A DNA stretch of 15,537 nt from Phanerodontia chrysosporium (lineage: Eukaryota > Basidiomycota > Agaricomycetes > Polyporales > Phanerochaetaceae): positions 1-15,537 of the forward strand of contig MJGA01000133.1 in the NCBI GenBank assembly GCA_001910725.1, in the 5' to 3' direction. Every line of letters starts with the position of its first letter. The stretch's first letter is position 1. The notes beneath the pieces were generated by a model. It had not been told where the DNA came from. It was given only the letters and a program-made list of their open reading frames with translations, and searched no databases. The position numbers and the translations under genes were made by a program. This document shows positions 1-7,631 of this stretch, in pieces.

Positions 1-73
1 CCCAAGGGTCCATGCCACTTGAACTCGAAGCCAGAACGCAAACCAAAGTAACAGGATTTGAATTGAGCGACAT
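1..73 (-). CDS. Possible start of a downstream retroelement reading frame (partial)
   Basis: The ATG at 73-71 is the first on the minus strand after the predicted LTR transcript start. It opens a 24-codon frame that continues past the window edge. The visible peptide begins MSLNSNPVTLVCVLASSSSG and has no motif I recognise. It starts 30 nt after the stop of the gag-like region. It could be a new ORF, a continuation of gag after a frameshift, or chance. Confidence 0.2.
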   Translation of the reverse strand, partial: MSLNSNPVTLVCVLASSSSGMDPW

Positions 74-102
74 CTTGATTCAAAAACGCGCAGATACAAA
101 AA

Positions 103-905
103 CTAATCGAGGTTCTTCTCCAAAAACAACCAATCTTCACCCAACTCCTGAATCAGCTCCCTGCAATGCTCAGCGAAGCGTGGCTTAAGCTCAGCGAAGC
201 TATGTGCGCCTGCCTTCTTCAAATCCCTCGAAATCTTCTTCCACTCCCTCGTGGTGTACTCCTTCGTCTCGACGATGGTCTGAAGGTGTTTGCGAATGTT
301 GTCGAACCTCTCCTTGAACAAGCCCAAATGTAGAGCTCGTGTTCAGTCAACCCAACTCGAAAACGCTGCTCGTCTAGCTTCTGAAAGAACGGACCCAAGT
401 GGTTAAGGGCCCGTTGAACTTTCGTCCGTAGTCGCGCAGCTGATGGACCTGAGTGTTGGTGTGAAAGCGAAGGCCTTGGGAATGGGTTTGACTTCGATAG
501 GGGAGTAGGGAGGTTCAATACTTCGATGAGGGGAGAGGGGGAGGGGCGTTCGCGATGCGATCGAGTAGGCGCGCTTGCGCTGTTCGTTGCGATAGTCTTC
601 GAGCTGAAGCTGGTGCTTGAAGTCGTTCAAGTCTGCTTCACGAGCAAGCCTTTCACGACGACCAGGGACAGGGGTGTAGGGTGTAGTGCGAGGTTTGTAC
701 GCAGGGCGCGGCTTCCCAACGTCTTTGAAGCGGTGAAGGTTGAGATCTTGATGCGCTCAAGCAAGGGTTTGCCAGAGCTCTCGTCCTTAGCAAGGACAAA
801 ACGGTTCCTAGCAGCTTTAGGCACTAGTAAACACGGGTCAGCCTGTGTACACAAGCCAGAAAACTTCTCCACACAGGCAAAGCGCAAGGCTTTCCTGCCA
901 GCCAA
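103..905 (-). pseudogene. Broken gag-like region of the LTR retrotransposon
   Basis: Protein-like sequence runs on the minus strand but changes frame at least three times (near 710, 450 and 330), ending at a stop at 105-103. Recognisable stretches, in order, are a basic and proline-rich part, a charged helical part (ERLAREADLNDF at about 650), an S/P-rich linker, and a highly charged helical C-terminus (330-106, including ETKEYTTREW and ELGEDWLFLEKNL). Its position just after an LTR and leader is where gag belongs. I cannot match it to a named Gag family, and no zinc knuckle is visible. The stretch has no ATG codon in any frame, so no conventional start can be assigned. The frame changes may be decay, sequencing errors or both. 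Confidence 0.5.
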
Positions 906-1199
906 CCCTCAAGAAGAGAAAGGGGTATTACTGCGGTTTCCACGCCACGCAGCTAAAACTGGTTGGACAGGGTATTACACCCTTAGTCCAGCACTACAAC
1001 AGGGGTTACTCGTCCGCAGGCAAAGCCCTCTGAGGTGGGTTACACCACGTTCCCCTGTCTGTACCTAAAAAGGTACTATAGTGCCCACTTACGCCTGTGG
1101 ATCGGCAGAAAACTGAACAAAGCGCAAAAGCACTTGTTCAAACAAGCCCCCAGAACCCAAAGCAATAACCTAGGCCACCAAAGGTGGAGTAGGTTGGCT

Positions 1200-1210
1200 A
1201 GCTTCAATCT
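1200..1210 (-). other. Primer-binding site, self-priming type
   Basis: The minus-strand sequence AGATTGAAGCT lies 3 nt past the LTR end. It is perfectly complementary over 11 nt to the predicted first 11 nt of the RNA (1358-1348), and the match stops on both sides. In Tf1 the first 11 nt of the RNA fold back onto the site beside the LTR and prime reverse transcription without a tRNA. I see no tRNA-like primer site here. Confidence 0.7.
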
Positions 1211-1347
1211 TCTATCACAAAAATGCGCTGCCCTAGCGCCTATACACCAAACCAACCAGCAATACTCACTGGCAAAGTTTACTTGGACTACAAAGGGTGT
1301 AGCCAGCTTGAAGACGAGGTATAGAGCTAGAGAGGTGAGATGCGATG

Positions 1348-1389
1348 AGATTGAAGCTGGGAGGCACCCCCACCCTCAGGGTTTATATA
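1348..1389 (-). promoter_or_regulatory. LTR promoter: TATA box and predicted RNA start
   Basis: TATATAAA lies at 1389-1382 on the minus strand. An A at 1358, 31 nt downstream of the first T, begins AGCTTCAATCT. This is the exact 11-mer complementary to the primer site at 1210-1200. The spacing suits a TATA-directed start, and the two lines of evidence agree on the same base. Confidence 0.7.
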
Positions 1390-1667
1390 CATGTGCTACC
1401 AGGTCCCCAGGGACCGGTGTTCAGGGTCCTAGCTATCTAATACCTACTACGCTATTGGCTAGTGCCCTACAGGCATTCCTACATTCTCCTACACGTTCCT
1501 AAATGTTCCTACGATGTCCCAGAAACCTCCAGAACGTTCCAGCACTGTCCGGACCTGTCCAGAGACCTCCAGGCTTTCTAGTCCATTCCGGAGTGTCTCG
1601 CGCTTCCAGACCCTTGCCTGCTTCTAGACCTTCGACCATGTGACCCTGGGATACCGCACGTGTGCGC

Positions 1668-1694
1668 ATCACGTGACCGCCGTATCACGTGACC
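1668..1694. promoter_or_regulatory. Twin ATCACGTGACC sites in LTR U3
   Basis: Two identical 11-mers (1668-1678 and 1684-1694) place CACGTG cores at 1670-1675 and 1686-1691, 16 bp apart. The core is the E-box bound by fungal bHLH factors; RTCACGTG is the Cbf1-type form. They lie about 310-335 bp upstream of the predicted RNA start. A regulatory role is inferred from sequence only. Confidence 0.4.
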
Positions 1695-1773
1695 AGCCCC
1701 GAGCCTAGGGCTGTCACTCCAGCGCTTCTGCATGTCACAGTTCGGAGTAATCGCTTCTGTCACCTGCTGCCCC

Positions 1774-1788
1774 TAACCCTAAGGGTTA
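1774..1788. repeat. Telomere-like perfect palindrome in the LTR
   Basis: TAACCCT-A-AGGGTTA is a 15-nt palindrome in which CCCTAA and TTAGGG units face each other. Another CCCTAA overlaps on the left (1771-1776). It sits 18 nt inside the LTR 5' end. It may be just part of this LTR family's consensus. Confidence 0.6.
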
Positions 1789-2481
1789 AGACGAAAAACT
1801 GTGACACAGCGCAAGTCGCTCAGGAGGGAGCGTGGAGCCCACAGTGTCGTGTGCCGGTCGGGGAACTTGGCGAGGAAGGCAGAGAGGCCGGTTAATACGA
1901 GCGTCCTCGCGGGTAGACAAAGGAGATATGGGACAGAGTGCCGTTCAGAGACATGACCGCGCGTTGCGACACGCGCCTCCTGGCCTCCAAGTCGACGAGG
2001 AAGGCCTCGAGCTTGGCAAGGTACTTCACTCGCTTCTCCTCCGCCAGCGAGACCGTGCGCGCAGGCAGGTCCCACAAAAAACCGAGGTAGACGACGGTAA
2101 CCCGAAGTCGAAGCACTTGCTCGCCTTCCACGGCACGCCCAGAGGCTCGGTGATGTCGAAGATGTCCTGGACGGTGTGCGCGTACACCCAGTTGCCATCG
2201 TCGTCAACGCCGACGGGTTCGCGCACGTTCACCATGTCATCGACCCACTTCCGGACGAGCCGGATGCCGCGAGAGCCAGGACGTCGACGATAGCGTCCAT
2301 GACCACGCCCTGCAGGCCGGTGCCCGAGCGATGCCAAACGGGCATGTGTGGTCGATGTAGAAGGTGCCGTCCTCGCGCTGGATAACCAGCCAAGGTTTGT
2401 GTTTGGGTGAATGGGAATGTTCCGAAAGGCAGAGTCGATATCGAGCGAGCACGCCTGTGAACCAGGCTTGCACGTCGCAAC

Positions 2482-2858
2482 CTATCGAGAACGTGTCAGA
2501 CCCGTCACGCACGACACGCACGACACAGAGACGGAGGAACGGCGTCCGCGCCCACGGCTGACGGCGCACAAACGCGCACGCGACGCAGCCGGACAAGGCT
2601 AGTGCACGGCACTTGCCCCAGCGCAGCCAAAAACGACAGCCTCGGCTATTCGCGCACAGGCACTCGCCCCAGTGCAGCCGGAAAGAGGCCAATGCGCAGG
2701 CACTCGCCCCAGCGCAGCCAAAAAACAACAGCCGCGGCTATTCGCGCACAGGCACTCGCCCCAGTGCAGCCGGAAAAGGGCCAATGCGCAGGCACTCGCC
2801 CCAGCGCGGCCAGCCAGCACAGGCACACGCCCCAGTGCGGCAAAGAACAACGACTCAC
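2482..2858 (-). other. Predicted 377-nt spliceosomal intron inside the reverse-transcriptase frame
   Basis: The donor is GTGAGT (2858-2853), the branch site CTGAC (2499-2495) and the acceptor TAG (2484-2482), 13 nt beyond the branch. Joining GAA-ATC to GTT-GCG-ACG is phase 0. It gives AEI-VATCKPGSQA just before the motif A block, which is the spacing expected between the WGTAA block and motif A in related RTs. Without splicing, the RT frame is lost. The intron is about seven times longer than other introns in the window, because it contains the minisatellite at 2609-2852. Confidence 0.7.
2609..2852. repeat. 92-bp-period minisatellite of alternating 51/52- and 40-bp units
   Basis: Units start with GCACTYGCCCCAG. 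Long units lie at 2609-2659 (51 bp) and 2700-2751 (52 bp), short units at 2660-2699 and 2752-2791 (40 bp each), then degenerate units at 2792-2822 and 2823-2852. Each long unit contains CGGCTATTCGCGCACAG and each short unit GGCCAATGCGCAG. The array lies wholly inside the predicted RT intron. Its open frames on both strands (repeats such as AALGRVPAHW) are by-products of the repeat. Confidence 0.9.
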
Positions 2859-3310
2859 GATTTCGGCGAAGGCGGCAGCCGTGCCCCACTGAGTCGGGAA
2901 GTCGTCGGGATCGATCCACATGTTGACGGAGATCCCGCTTCGTTCACGTAGAGCAGTCCTGGACGAGCCGGAACTGTCCCGGAGCGCCAGCCTTCTCGAC
3001 GACGGAGAGCGGAGAGGAAACGAAAGGGGAGTGCAGCACCTCTTCGACTTCGGTGCGCGGTATAAGGGCCAGACATGCGGCCGAGGGCGACTTGTTCACG
3101 AGCGTATGCAGATATGAAGTCCATGTGCGCGATTCCAGAAGCATGGTTGGCAGGAGCCACGGTGCAAGAAGGGTCCGGCATGTCGCCGATAGGAAAGCCA
3201 GAGCGCAGACGAAGGGGCAGATCAGGGTAGCGGTCAAGAATACCAAGCTCGCGAGGGTCGACTCGAAGACGTCCGCGTTGTACGGGGTGATGATGCGCTC
3301 GCGCTCAGAG

Positions 3311-4718
3311 GCACCGCTTAGACGCGGCGGTATGGTCGGCGGAGCCACAGAACGCGCAGGCGTGCCCTTTGGAGCCGGGGCAGGAGTTGCCGCAAGACCG
3401 AGAGCCGATGTTCCACGATGTGCAGAGGACGCGTCGATGTTGGCCGCGCTGACGAGTTGGCCGTCGCGGAAGACGCTGAAGGCAGGCTTCCCACCGGGGA
3501 GCTCGGTGCGGTTGCACCGGCGCGCGGTGTGACCAGCGACGGCGCAGACGAGGCAGAGGAGTTCGCGGTCACGAAAGGAACTGTCGCGCCCACGTGACCC
3601 GGACGCGTTGCCGGAGCCGTTGTCCATACGCGCGGTCCCAGTAGCGCGCTCGTACGGGTGGAAGCGCGCCGAGCTGGGCGCACTCCTCGCAGCAGAGACT
3701 GCCGACCGCGCCAGCCGTTCGAGCAGACGCCGCGGTGTGCTTCTGCTGCACGTCGCGGAAGTGCCCGACGTAGGCATCGTCGCCAGGCGAGAAGTTTCCC
3801 TGGCACCCAGAGCTGACAAAGAAGGTGCGCCGAACGTCGATGTCGAATTCCAGAACGGCGGGAAGTTCTCGGCGAAGTCCTCGACCCGCGACAGCCAGTG
3901 GTAGTGAGACTCCCAGACAGCCAGAGCCGCGGCGTCCAGGTATCCGTCGCGCAAGATGTCGAGGAAGTGCTGATAAGCGTCGCGCCATTCGTCAGGTGTG
4001 AGAGCCGTCTCGGCCGGAACGCGGAGACGTCGAGCACCCGGTGTTCGACGCCAGTGCCGTCGGTGTATTTCGAGTTCTTGTACTTGATCGGGTTGTCCGC
4101 CAAGTCGCGCAGCGCCGCCGTGGTGCAAGCCGAGAGCGGGAGGTGGTACCGGTTGAGCAGCAATTGCTGAAGTCGGGGGTCGGGCTTCGACTTCATGCTG
4201 GCGAAGAAGCTCCGAGACGTCACCCCGGGTTCAAACTGACCAGAGGAGCCGCGGTTCCGGCCTGGCGGGGAGCTGGGTTCGCGGGTGGGGCGGGAGCGGC
4301 AGCTAGGGCGGCCGCCGCGGGGCCAAGACCGGGTCTGGCACCCGGTACCCCGGCTGTATGCGCATCGCGCTGCAGCAACCGGCGCGCGGCCGTGCTGAGC
4401 TCGGGGGGACCTGAAGCGGCGACATGAGCAATCAGTCGCTGCAAAACCCGCTCCTCATCGTCATCCTCCGGAGTGGGGGAACGCGTCCTGCTCTGCCTTC
4501 CGCTCGGCGACGCCGCACCCCCGCCCAATCCAGCTGCCAGCCTTTCGCCTCGTTATATGCGGCCTCATCTCCTCCGTCCAACACCCTCGCCCTCTGGGCG
4601 GTTCCATTCCGCCATCGGGGCGGCCTCCACGCTCCTCTCGCCCTTCCCCACCGAGAAGCTCAGCCGGGGGAGACGGCGCGCGCTGAGCGCCGCCGACGCC
4701 CCCGAAAAAGGCGTCCAT
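3311..4718 (-). pseudogene. Gag-like zinc-knuckle domain of the DIRS-like element (frameshifted)
   Basis: The likely start is the ATG at 4718 (MDAFFGG), followed by a P/G/A-rich segment. Next come an acidic helical segment (DDDEERVLQRLIAH, about 4470-4425), a middle domain (about 4210-3740) with NPIKYKNSKYTDGTG and LTPDEWRDAYQHFLDILRDG, then two metal-binding motifs. The first is a canonical CCHC knuckle, C-x2-C-x4-H-x4-C, at 3555-3514. The second is a Cys/His-rich segment at 3424-3311 (CTSWNIGSRSC, then CAFCGSADH). Similar gag-zinc-RT proteins are common in Agaricomycete genomes. The reading frame shifts several times, so the copy cannot be translated as written. Confidence 0.6.
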
Positions 4719-4782
4719 ACCGTGTCCCCGGTTCCGGCGGGTCTAGCGTGATTAACCATGTCTTGTGTAAACTAAAGGTCGA

Positions 4783-5619
4783 CTACCGAAGGTACAGCGA
4801 AGCTCGTATTGCTTCTGAGGAGCGAGCGAGGGAGCGATGCGAGTGGAGGCGAGAGGATAGTCGAGAACGTCTCGACTTTCCTCTTTCGGCTCCCTCGCTT
4901 AGTAAGCACTTGTTGTGCCTCTCGTTCGCTCGCTGTTCGCTCACTTCTCGCAGCCCAACGACACGCTGCCAAGACCCTCGGGCAACGTTCCGGAGCTCAA
5001 CAAGGTATAGGCTGTCGTATGGGGAGCTATCCAGTCTCCAATCGGGGTCCTTACAAGGAGCTGAGGCCATGTCCTGTAGGGCGTATATTCGTCGAGATAG
5101 CGGGACGTAAGTAGGGATGTGTTTCTCACCTGGTAGAATTCCATTACCCGAGACGCCACTTGCGTAGCAACCTGCGCGCGAGTCCGCTGCACGTGTTGAT
5201 ACCCTGCGTGCAGGCCGTTGGCCAGCTGCCAGCCGTCGTAGCCGGCCACTGCATCATAGTCGCTCGAAGTAACTGTGCGGTAGCAAGTGGGATGCTTACC
5301 AGGATGCGTAATGTTGCGGTGTTGTTCGTCGTCGACAGCATGCAGGGTTCGGCTGCATTGTCGAGTATGGCATGCAGCGGAACGTCGCGGGCGGTCTGGA
5401 GATGCAGACCAGGCTGTCCATTCACGAAGAATCGGAGGGAATGGAGCAGAGAGACGTCTTGCTGGCCTGGCGGTTGAGGATAGACCTGCTGAGGGACCAG
5501 CACACCCGGAAGGCTCTCTACGTTTTCGGGATAATTCATAAACGTGTGGTACTGCTGCCGAGAATGAGTTCGTTGATGAGCGGAGCGGTAACAATCCAAC
5601 GTACCGATTTCGTGGTCAT
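4783..5619 (-). pseudogene. Copy B of the WPGY/GSWQ small-protein family, frameshifted
   Basis: Four exons are predicted on the minus strand: 5619-5605 (MTTKS), 5554-5300 (85 codons), 5248-5130 and 5073-4783. Introns are 50, 51 and 56 nt with GTACGT, GTAAGC and GTGAGA donors. Exon 2 has QYHTFMNY and LPGVLVPQQ. Exon 3 should open with WPGY but reads TGGCCGGCTAC, one base short near 5243. Its length of 119 nt against an expected multiple of three agrees. Exon 4 has DPDWRLD and RGSWQ like copies C and D, but runs about 45 codons longer, through Arg/Ser-rich hairpin sequence, to a stop at 4783. The tail looks like adjoining mobile DNA. The function is unknown. The frameshift could be a sequencing error. 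Confidence 0.65.
4825..4899. repeat. Long imperfect hairpin between gene copy B and the retroelement
   Basis: The outer arms AGCGAGGGAGC (4825-4835) and GCTCCCTCGCT (4889-4899) are perfect 11-nt inverted repeats. The inner arms AGTCGAGA (4859-4866) and TCTCGACT (4870-4877) are perfect 8-mers around ACG, extended outwards by about seven more pairs with one mismatch. The sequence around is GCGAGCGA-rich. It may be part of the terminal repeat of the DIRS-like element or a small inverted-repeat insertion; neither is proven. Confidence 0.7.
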
Positions 5620-6871
5620 TGTGAGGCGAGCGAGAGGGGAAGGTGCCAAACGAAAATGCGTGAAGCCGCACGCTAGATAGCGGCGGGAGCTCGACGGTGA
5701 TTTGGTGTATGTTTAGAGACAAATCGAGGAGTATTAGCGGTAGAATCGGCGAGAGACAGAAATTAGAGACCTACTTGGTGACTCAATAGGCAGCCAGATA
5801 TTATAAGCGGGCATGCAAAATACACATCGAGATGGCATAGAGACATCTCGAAAGTACTCAGATGCCACAAGCGGTAGCAGAAAGAAGCTTGCTTACCCAA
5901 TGTGTGAGTTTCAATATGTACCCGTGTGGGTTTTGGCGGCGCCAGGCCCGATATGTGGCTGGGATCGAGCCATAGGACCCTAGTCGTATTCTCTCGGACC
6001 CTAGACAGACCCTAGACAGGACACCAGAGGTGTGGAGAAGTGGACCCTAGCTGGAAGTCGTTCTATGTTTCATGATCGCTGCATGCCCCTTGGCGCCTCC
6101 TAGTTACTGTAAGTATTCTTGTCGATCTGACAATGTGTTGACGACGATGCATCGCTGAGTAGTGAGCAGACGCCGCGAGGTTTCCAACCTGTTTGATCCG
6201 CCGTTTGATGCGCCATCAGGCAGCGCTTGACCGGCGATGTTGCCTCAGCGTGCTCCACCTTTGAACGTCCGCAGGGGACATTAATTCTTGCAACAAGAGA
6301 TGAGCGAATTATAGCGCGATTGTTGTGGCAGTCGCAGAGCACAGCGGATGTGCGGCGTCCTTGGCAGCAACAGCTCGTGCTATATGAGGAAGTAATCAGC
6401 AATCAACTGGTACTTGTGAAACGGAGTGCAACTCACTAAGAATGGAAATCATAAAAAATCATGCATATATATGTACATCCAGCTTGGTATCATTGTCTCG
6501 TATCCCAGGCATCGAGAGCGCCACGAAGACGAAGCCTGCCAAAATAATTCATCAAAGGCGCCGCTTACATAATACTTCCTACTAGATACACCGCGCGCCT
6601 GCCGGCTTGCCTGTTAGCAACCACGACCATGCGGCCATTGCGACGAGCACCGTGCGGTCTCTGACACTTTCGTTGTATAATCGATAATGTTTAACCCAGA
6701 AGATAGGCTGCAGGAGATTATCTCCAGTTAATGGTACAAGAAAGCTGACAGCAATACAGAAGACATAGCAGGGTCCTGAATGGTCGCCCCTACCCTAAAC
6801 GCAAGAGCGAATTAAAGCTACTGCATCGACAACGCGGGTCTACCTGAGACCCCACTTGCAAGACGCAGCAA
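5620..6871. other. Intergenic stretch between copies B and C, no gene supported
   Basis: The stretch is AT-richer than the flanks in parts (for example 6430-6490, ATATAT-rich). Open frames are short and unrecognised; the longest is 100 codons on the minus strand (6402-6100), with no domain. The only clear structure is the GGACCCTAG repeat cluster at 5975-6050. No convincing TATA box was found for copy B. Confidence 0.6.
5975..6050. repeat. Cluster of four GGACCCTAG repeats
   Basis: GGACCCTAG occurs at 5975-5983, 5996-6004 and 6042-6050. GACCCTAG occurs at 6008-6015, followed by ACAGG, which resembles the ACAG before it. The spacing is irregular (12-34 bp). The role is unknown. Confidence 0.7.
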
Positions 6872-7544
6872 TTAATGCCTGTCGAGGCAGAGCACGGGCT
6901 GCCAGCTGCCCATGGACACGTGGCGCAGCTCGAGGACGACGAGCTCCTCGAGATTGACTTGGTCTAGGCTCCAGTCTGGACTCGTCGTGGCTTGCCCACG
7001 CATGTCCTGTGGCGGTGAGTGGTCAGCGATGGGGACCGTTTGCAGTCAGACTCGATGCTTACGTTCTTCAGTAGCCTGACCGTCTTCGCGATCTCGTGCG
7101 CAAGCTTCGCCAGTGTGATCGGCCTGACTTCATACGAGTGGTCGAAGGCGTGCACGACGTAGCTCCATGGTTGGTACCCGGGCCACTGCCAGTTCTTGGT
7201 ATCAGCTGAGTATTCTGGTCCAGACCTGCAGGACACGTACGTTGATACGGATAGTGATCTTCTTCGCCTGCTCCGACAATCGCGGAACGTCGTTGCTTTG
7301 ATTCATGTTTTGGAACACCTTGTTGAGTGCGTTTGCCAGACTCATTCCAGGCCGGCCTCCCTCGCTGAAGCGAATAGTAGGCAGCTGCGTGAATTGGCCG
7401 GGAGCGGTGTAGACCGGCTGAGGGACCACAATTCCAGGCAGGTTTGCATTGTCACCAAAGTCCAGGAAAGTGTGGTACGGGGTCTGGACGTGCTGATAAG
7501 CGTTAATGATTGCCTGCTTCTGTATCACCGTAGAGGCTCACCAT
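6872..7544 (-). CDS. Copy C of the WPGY/GSWQ small-protein family, intact, 167 aa
   Basis: Coding exons are 7544-7542 (ATG only), 7483-7241 (81 codons), 7185-7063 (41) and 7006-6872 (45 with stop). All three introns are phase 0, of 58, 55 and 56 nt. Donors are GTGAGC, GTACGT and GTAAGC, acceptors CAG, with CTGAT and CTGAC branch sites in introns 2 and 3. The protein opens MTPYHTFLDFG, then LPGIVVPQPVY, a polar middle part ending KITIRIN, WPGYQPW at the start of exon 3, an amphipathic helix (ITLAKLAHEIAKTV), and a C-terminal LELRHVSMGSWQPVL. There is no signal peptide, membrane span or known catalytic motif. It resembles uncharacterised protein families that I recall as expanded in Agaricomycetes; I have no name or function for it. 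The exact match of exon layout to copy D supports the model. A TTATAAGG box lies 80 nt upstream. Confidence 0.85.
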
Positions 7545-7623
7545 CTTGTCTTAAGGTGTCTAAGAGTGTTCGAGAGCTGTAGTGCGTCGCTGTGTTGGCT
7601 GCCACCTCCCCGCAGTTACTTGA

Positions 7624-7631
7624 CCTTATAA
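7624..7631 (-). promoter_or_regulatory. TATA-like box of copy C
   Basis: TTATAAGG on the minus strand lies 80 nt before the start codon at 7544. The distance resembles that between the TATA box and ATG of copy D (about 90 nt). Confidence 0.45.

Larger units (their letters stand above)
1..1806 (-). mobile_element. 5' part of a self-priming LTR retrotransposon, truncated by the window edge
   Basis: Read on the minus strand, the element starts at 1806 with TGTCACAG inside the reverse-transcriptase frame of an older element. It contains a 594-bp LTR, a TATA box, a primer site, a leader and a decayed gag-like coding region, and it leaves the window at base 1. The pol genes and the 3' LTR must lie to the left. 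The 11-nt self-complementarity between the predicted RNA 5' end and the primer site is the Tf1-type (chromovirus) arrangement. I place it in the Ty3-like/Tf1-like group on that basis only, because no pol domain is visible here. Confidence 0.75.
1213..1806 (-). repeat. 5' LTR of the retrotransposon (single copy in window)
   Basis: The LTR runs from TGTCACA (1806) to TGTGATA (1213) on the minus strand. The ends are inverted repeats with one mismatch. U3 holds paired CACGTG sites, a telomere-like palindrome and several short TTCCTAC-type repeats (plus strand, about 1470-1515). The TATA box and predicted start split it into U3 of about 448 bp and R-U5 of 146 bp. The left end follows directly on a readable RT frame. 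The right end is fixed by its position 3 nt before the primer site. The second LTR is outside the window, so the boundary is not confirmed by comparison. Confidence 0.65.
1807..3130 (-). pseudogene. Reverse transcriptase of the DIRS-like element (frameshifted, truncated)
   Basis: RT blocks appear in the right order on the minus strand. These are a finger region (VALGRMSGPY, then FVSSPLSVVEKAGAPGQFRL), IDPDDFPTQWGTAAAFAEI (ends 2859), motif A DIDSAF (2442-2425), FYIDHTCPFGIA, GLQGVVMDAIVD, the catalytic WVDD box (2247-2236), and the YLGFLWDLP block (about 2090-2060). The end, SAFLAKF, runs into the LTR at 1806. At least five one-base gaps break the frame, near 2405, 2325, 2272, 2101 and 1894. 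Motif A lies just after a predicted intron (2858-2482). RNase H and recombinase regions are not present here. Confidence 0.75.
1807..4760 (-). mobile_element. Older gag-RT retroelement, probably DIRS-like, cut by the LTR element
   Basis: The minus strand carries a gag-like N-terminal part with zinc motifs and then a reverse transcriptase. It is interrupted at 1806/1807, in the segment just after the RT core, by the start of the LTR element. No aspartic-protease D-S/T-G motif is visible between gag and RT. That, and the style of the RT (KWVDD catalytic box, YLGFLWDL block), fit a DIRS-type element better than a Ty3/Copia element. The tyrosine recombinase that would prove it lies outside the window. 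The upstream edge is uncertain: the first ATG is at 4718 and unusual hairpin sequence lies at 4825-4899. Confidence 0.6.

Noticed and set aside
526..1502. Plus-strand open frames of 180 and 155 codons
   Set aside because: They are antisense to the LTR leader and gag-like region, have no domain, and cross the LTR boundary.
1733..1806. TGTCACAG...CTGTGACA as a 74-bp miniature inverted-repeat element
   Set aside because: The outer end coincides with the LTR start that breaks the RT frame, while the RT frame does not resume at the inner end. The LTR model explains it better.
2609..2852. CRISPR-like regular repeats
   Set aside because: Units are contiguous with two alternating lengths and no unique spacers, so this is a minisatellite.
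4825..4899. Hairpin as a bacterial-type transcription terminator
   Set aside because: The genome is eukaryotic, there is no U-tract, and the hairpin lies inside the extended reading frame of copy B.
4424..5110. A 228-codon plus-strand frame across the retroelement start and copy B
   Set aside because: It runs antisense through two different genes and the hairpin, with an Arg/Ser-rich low-complexity translation.
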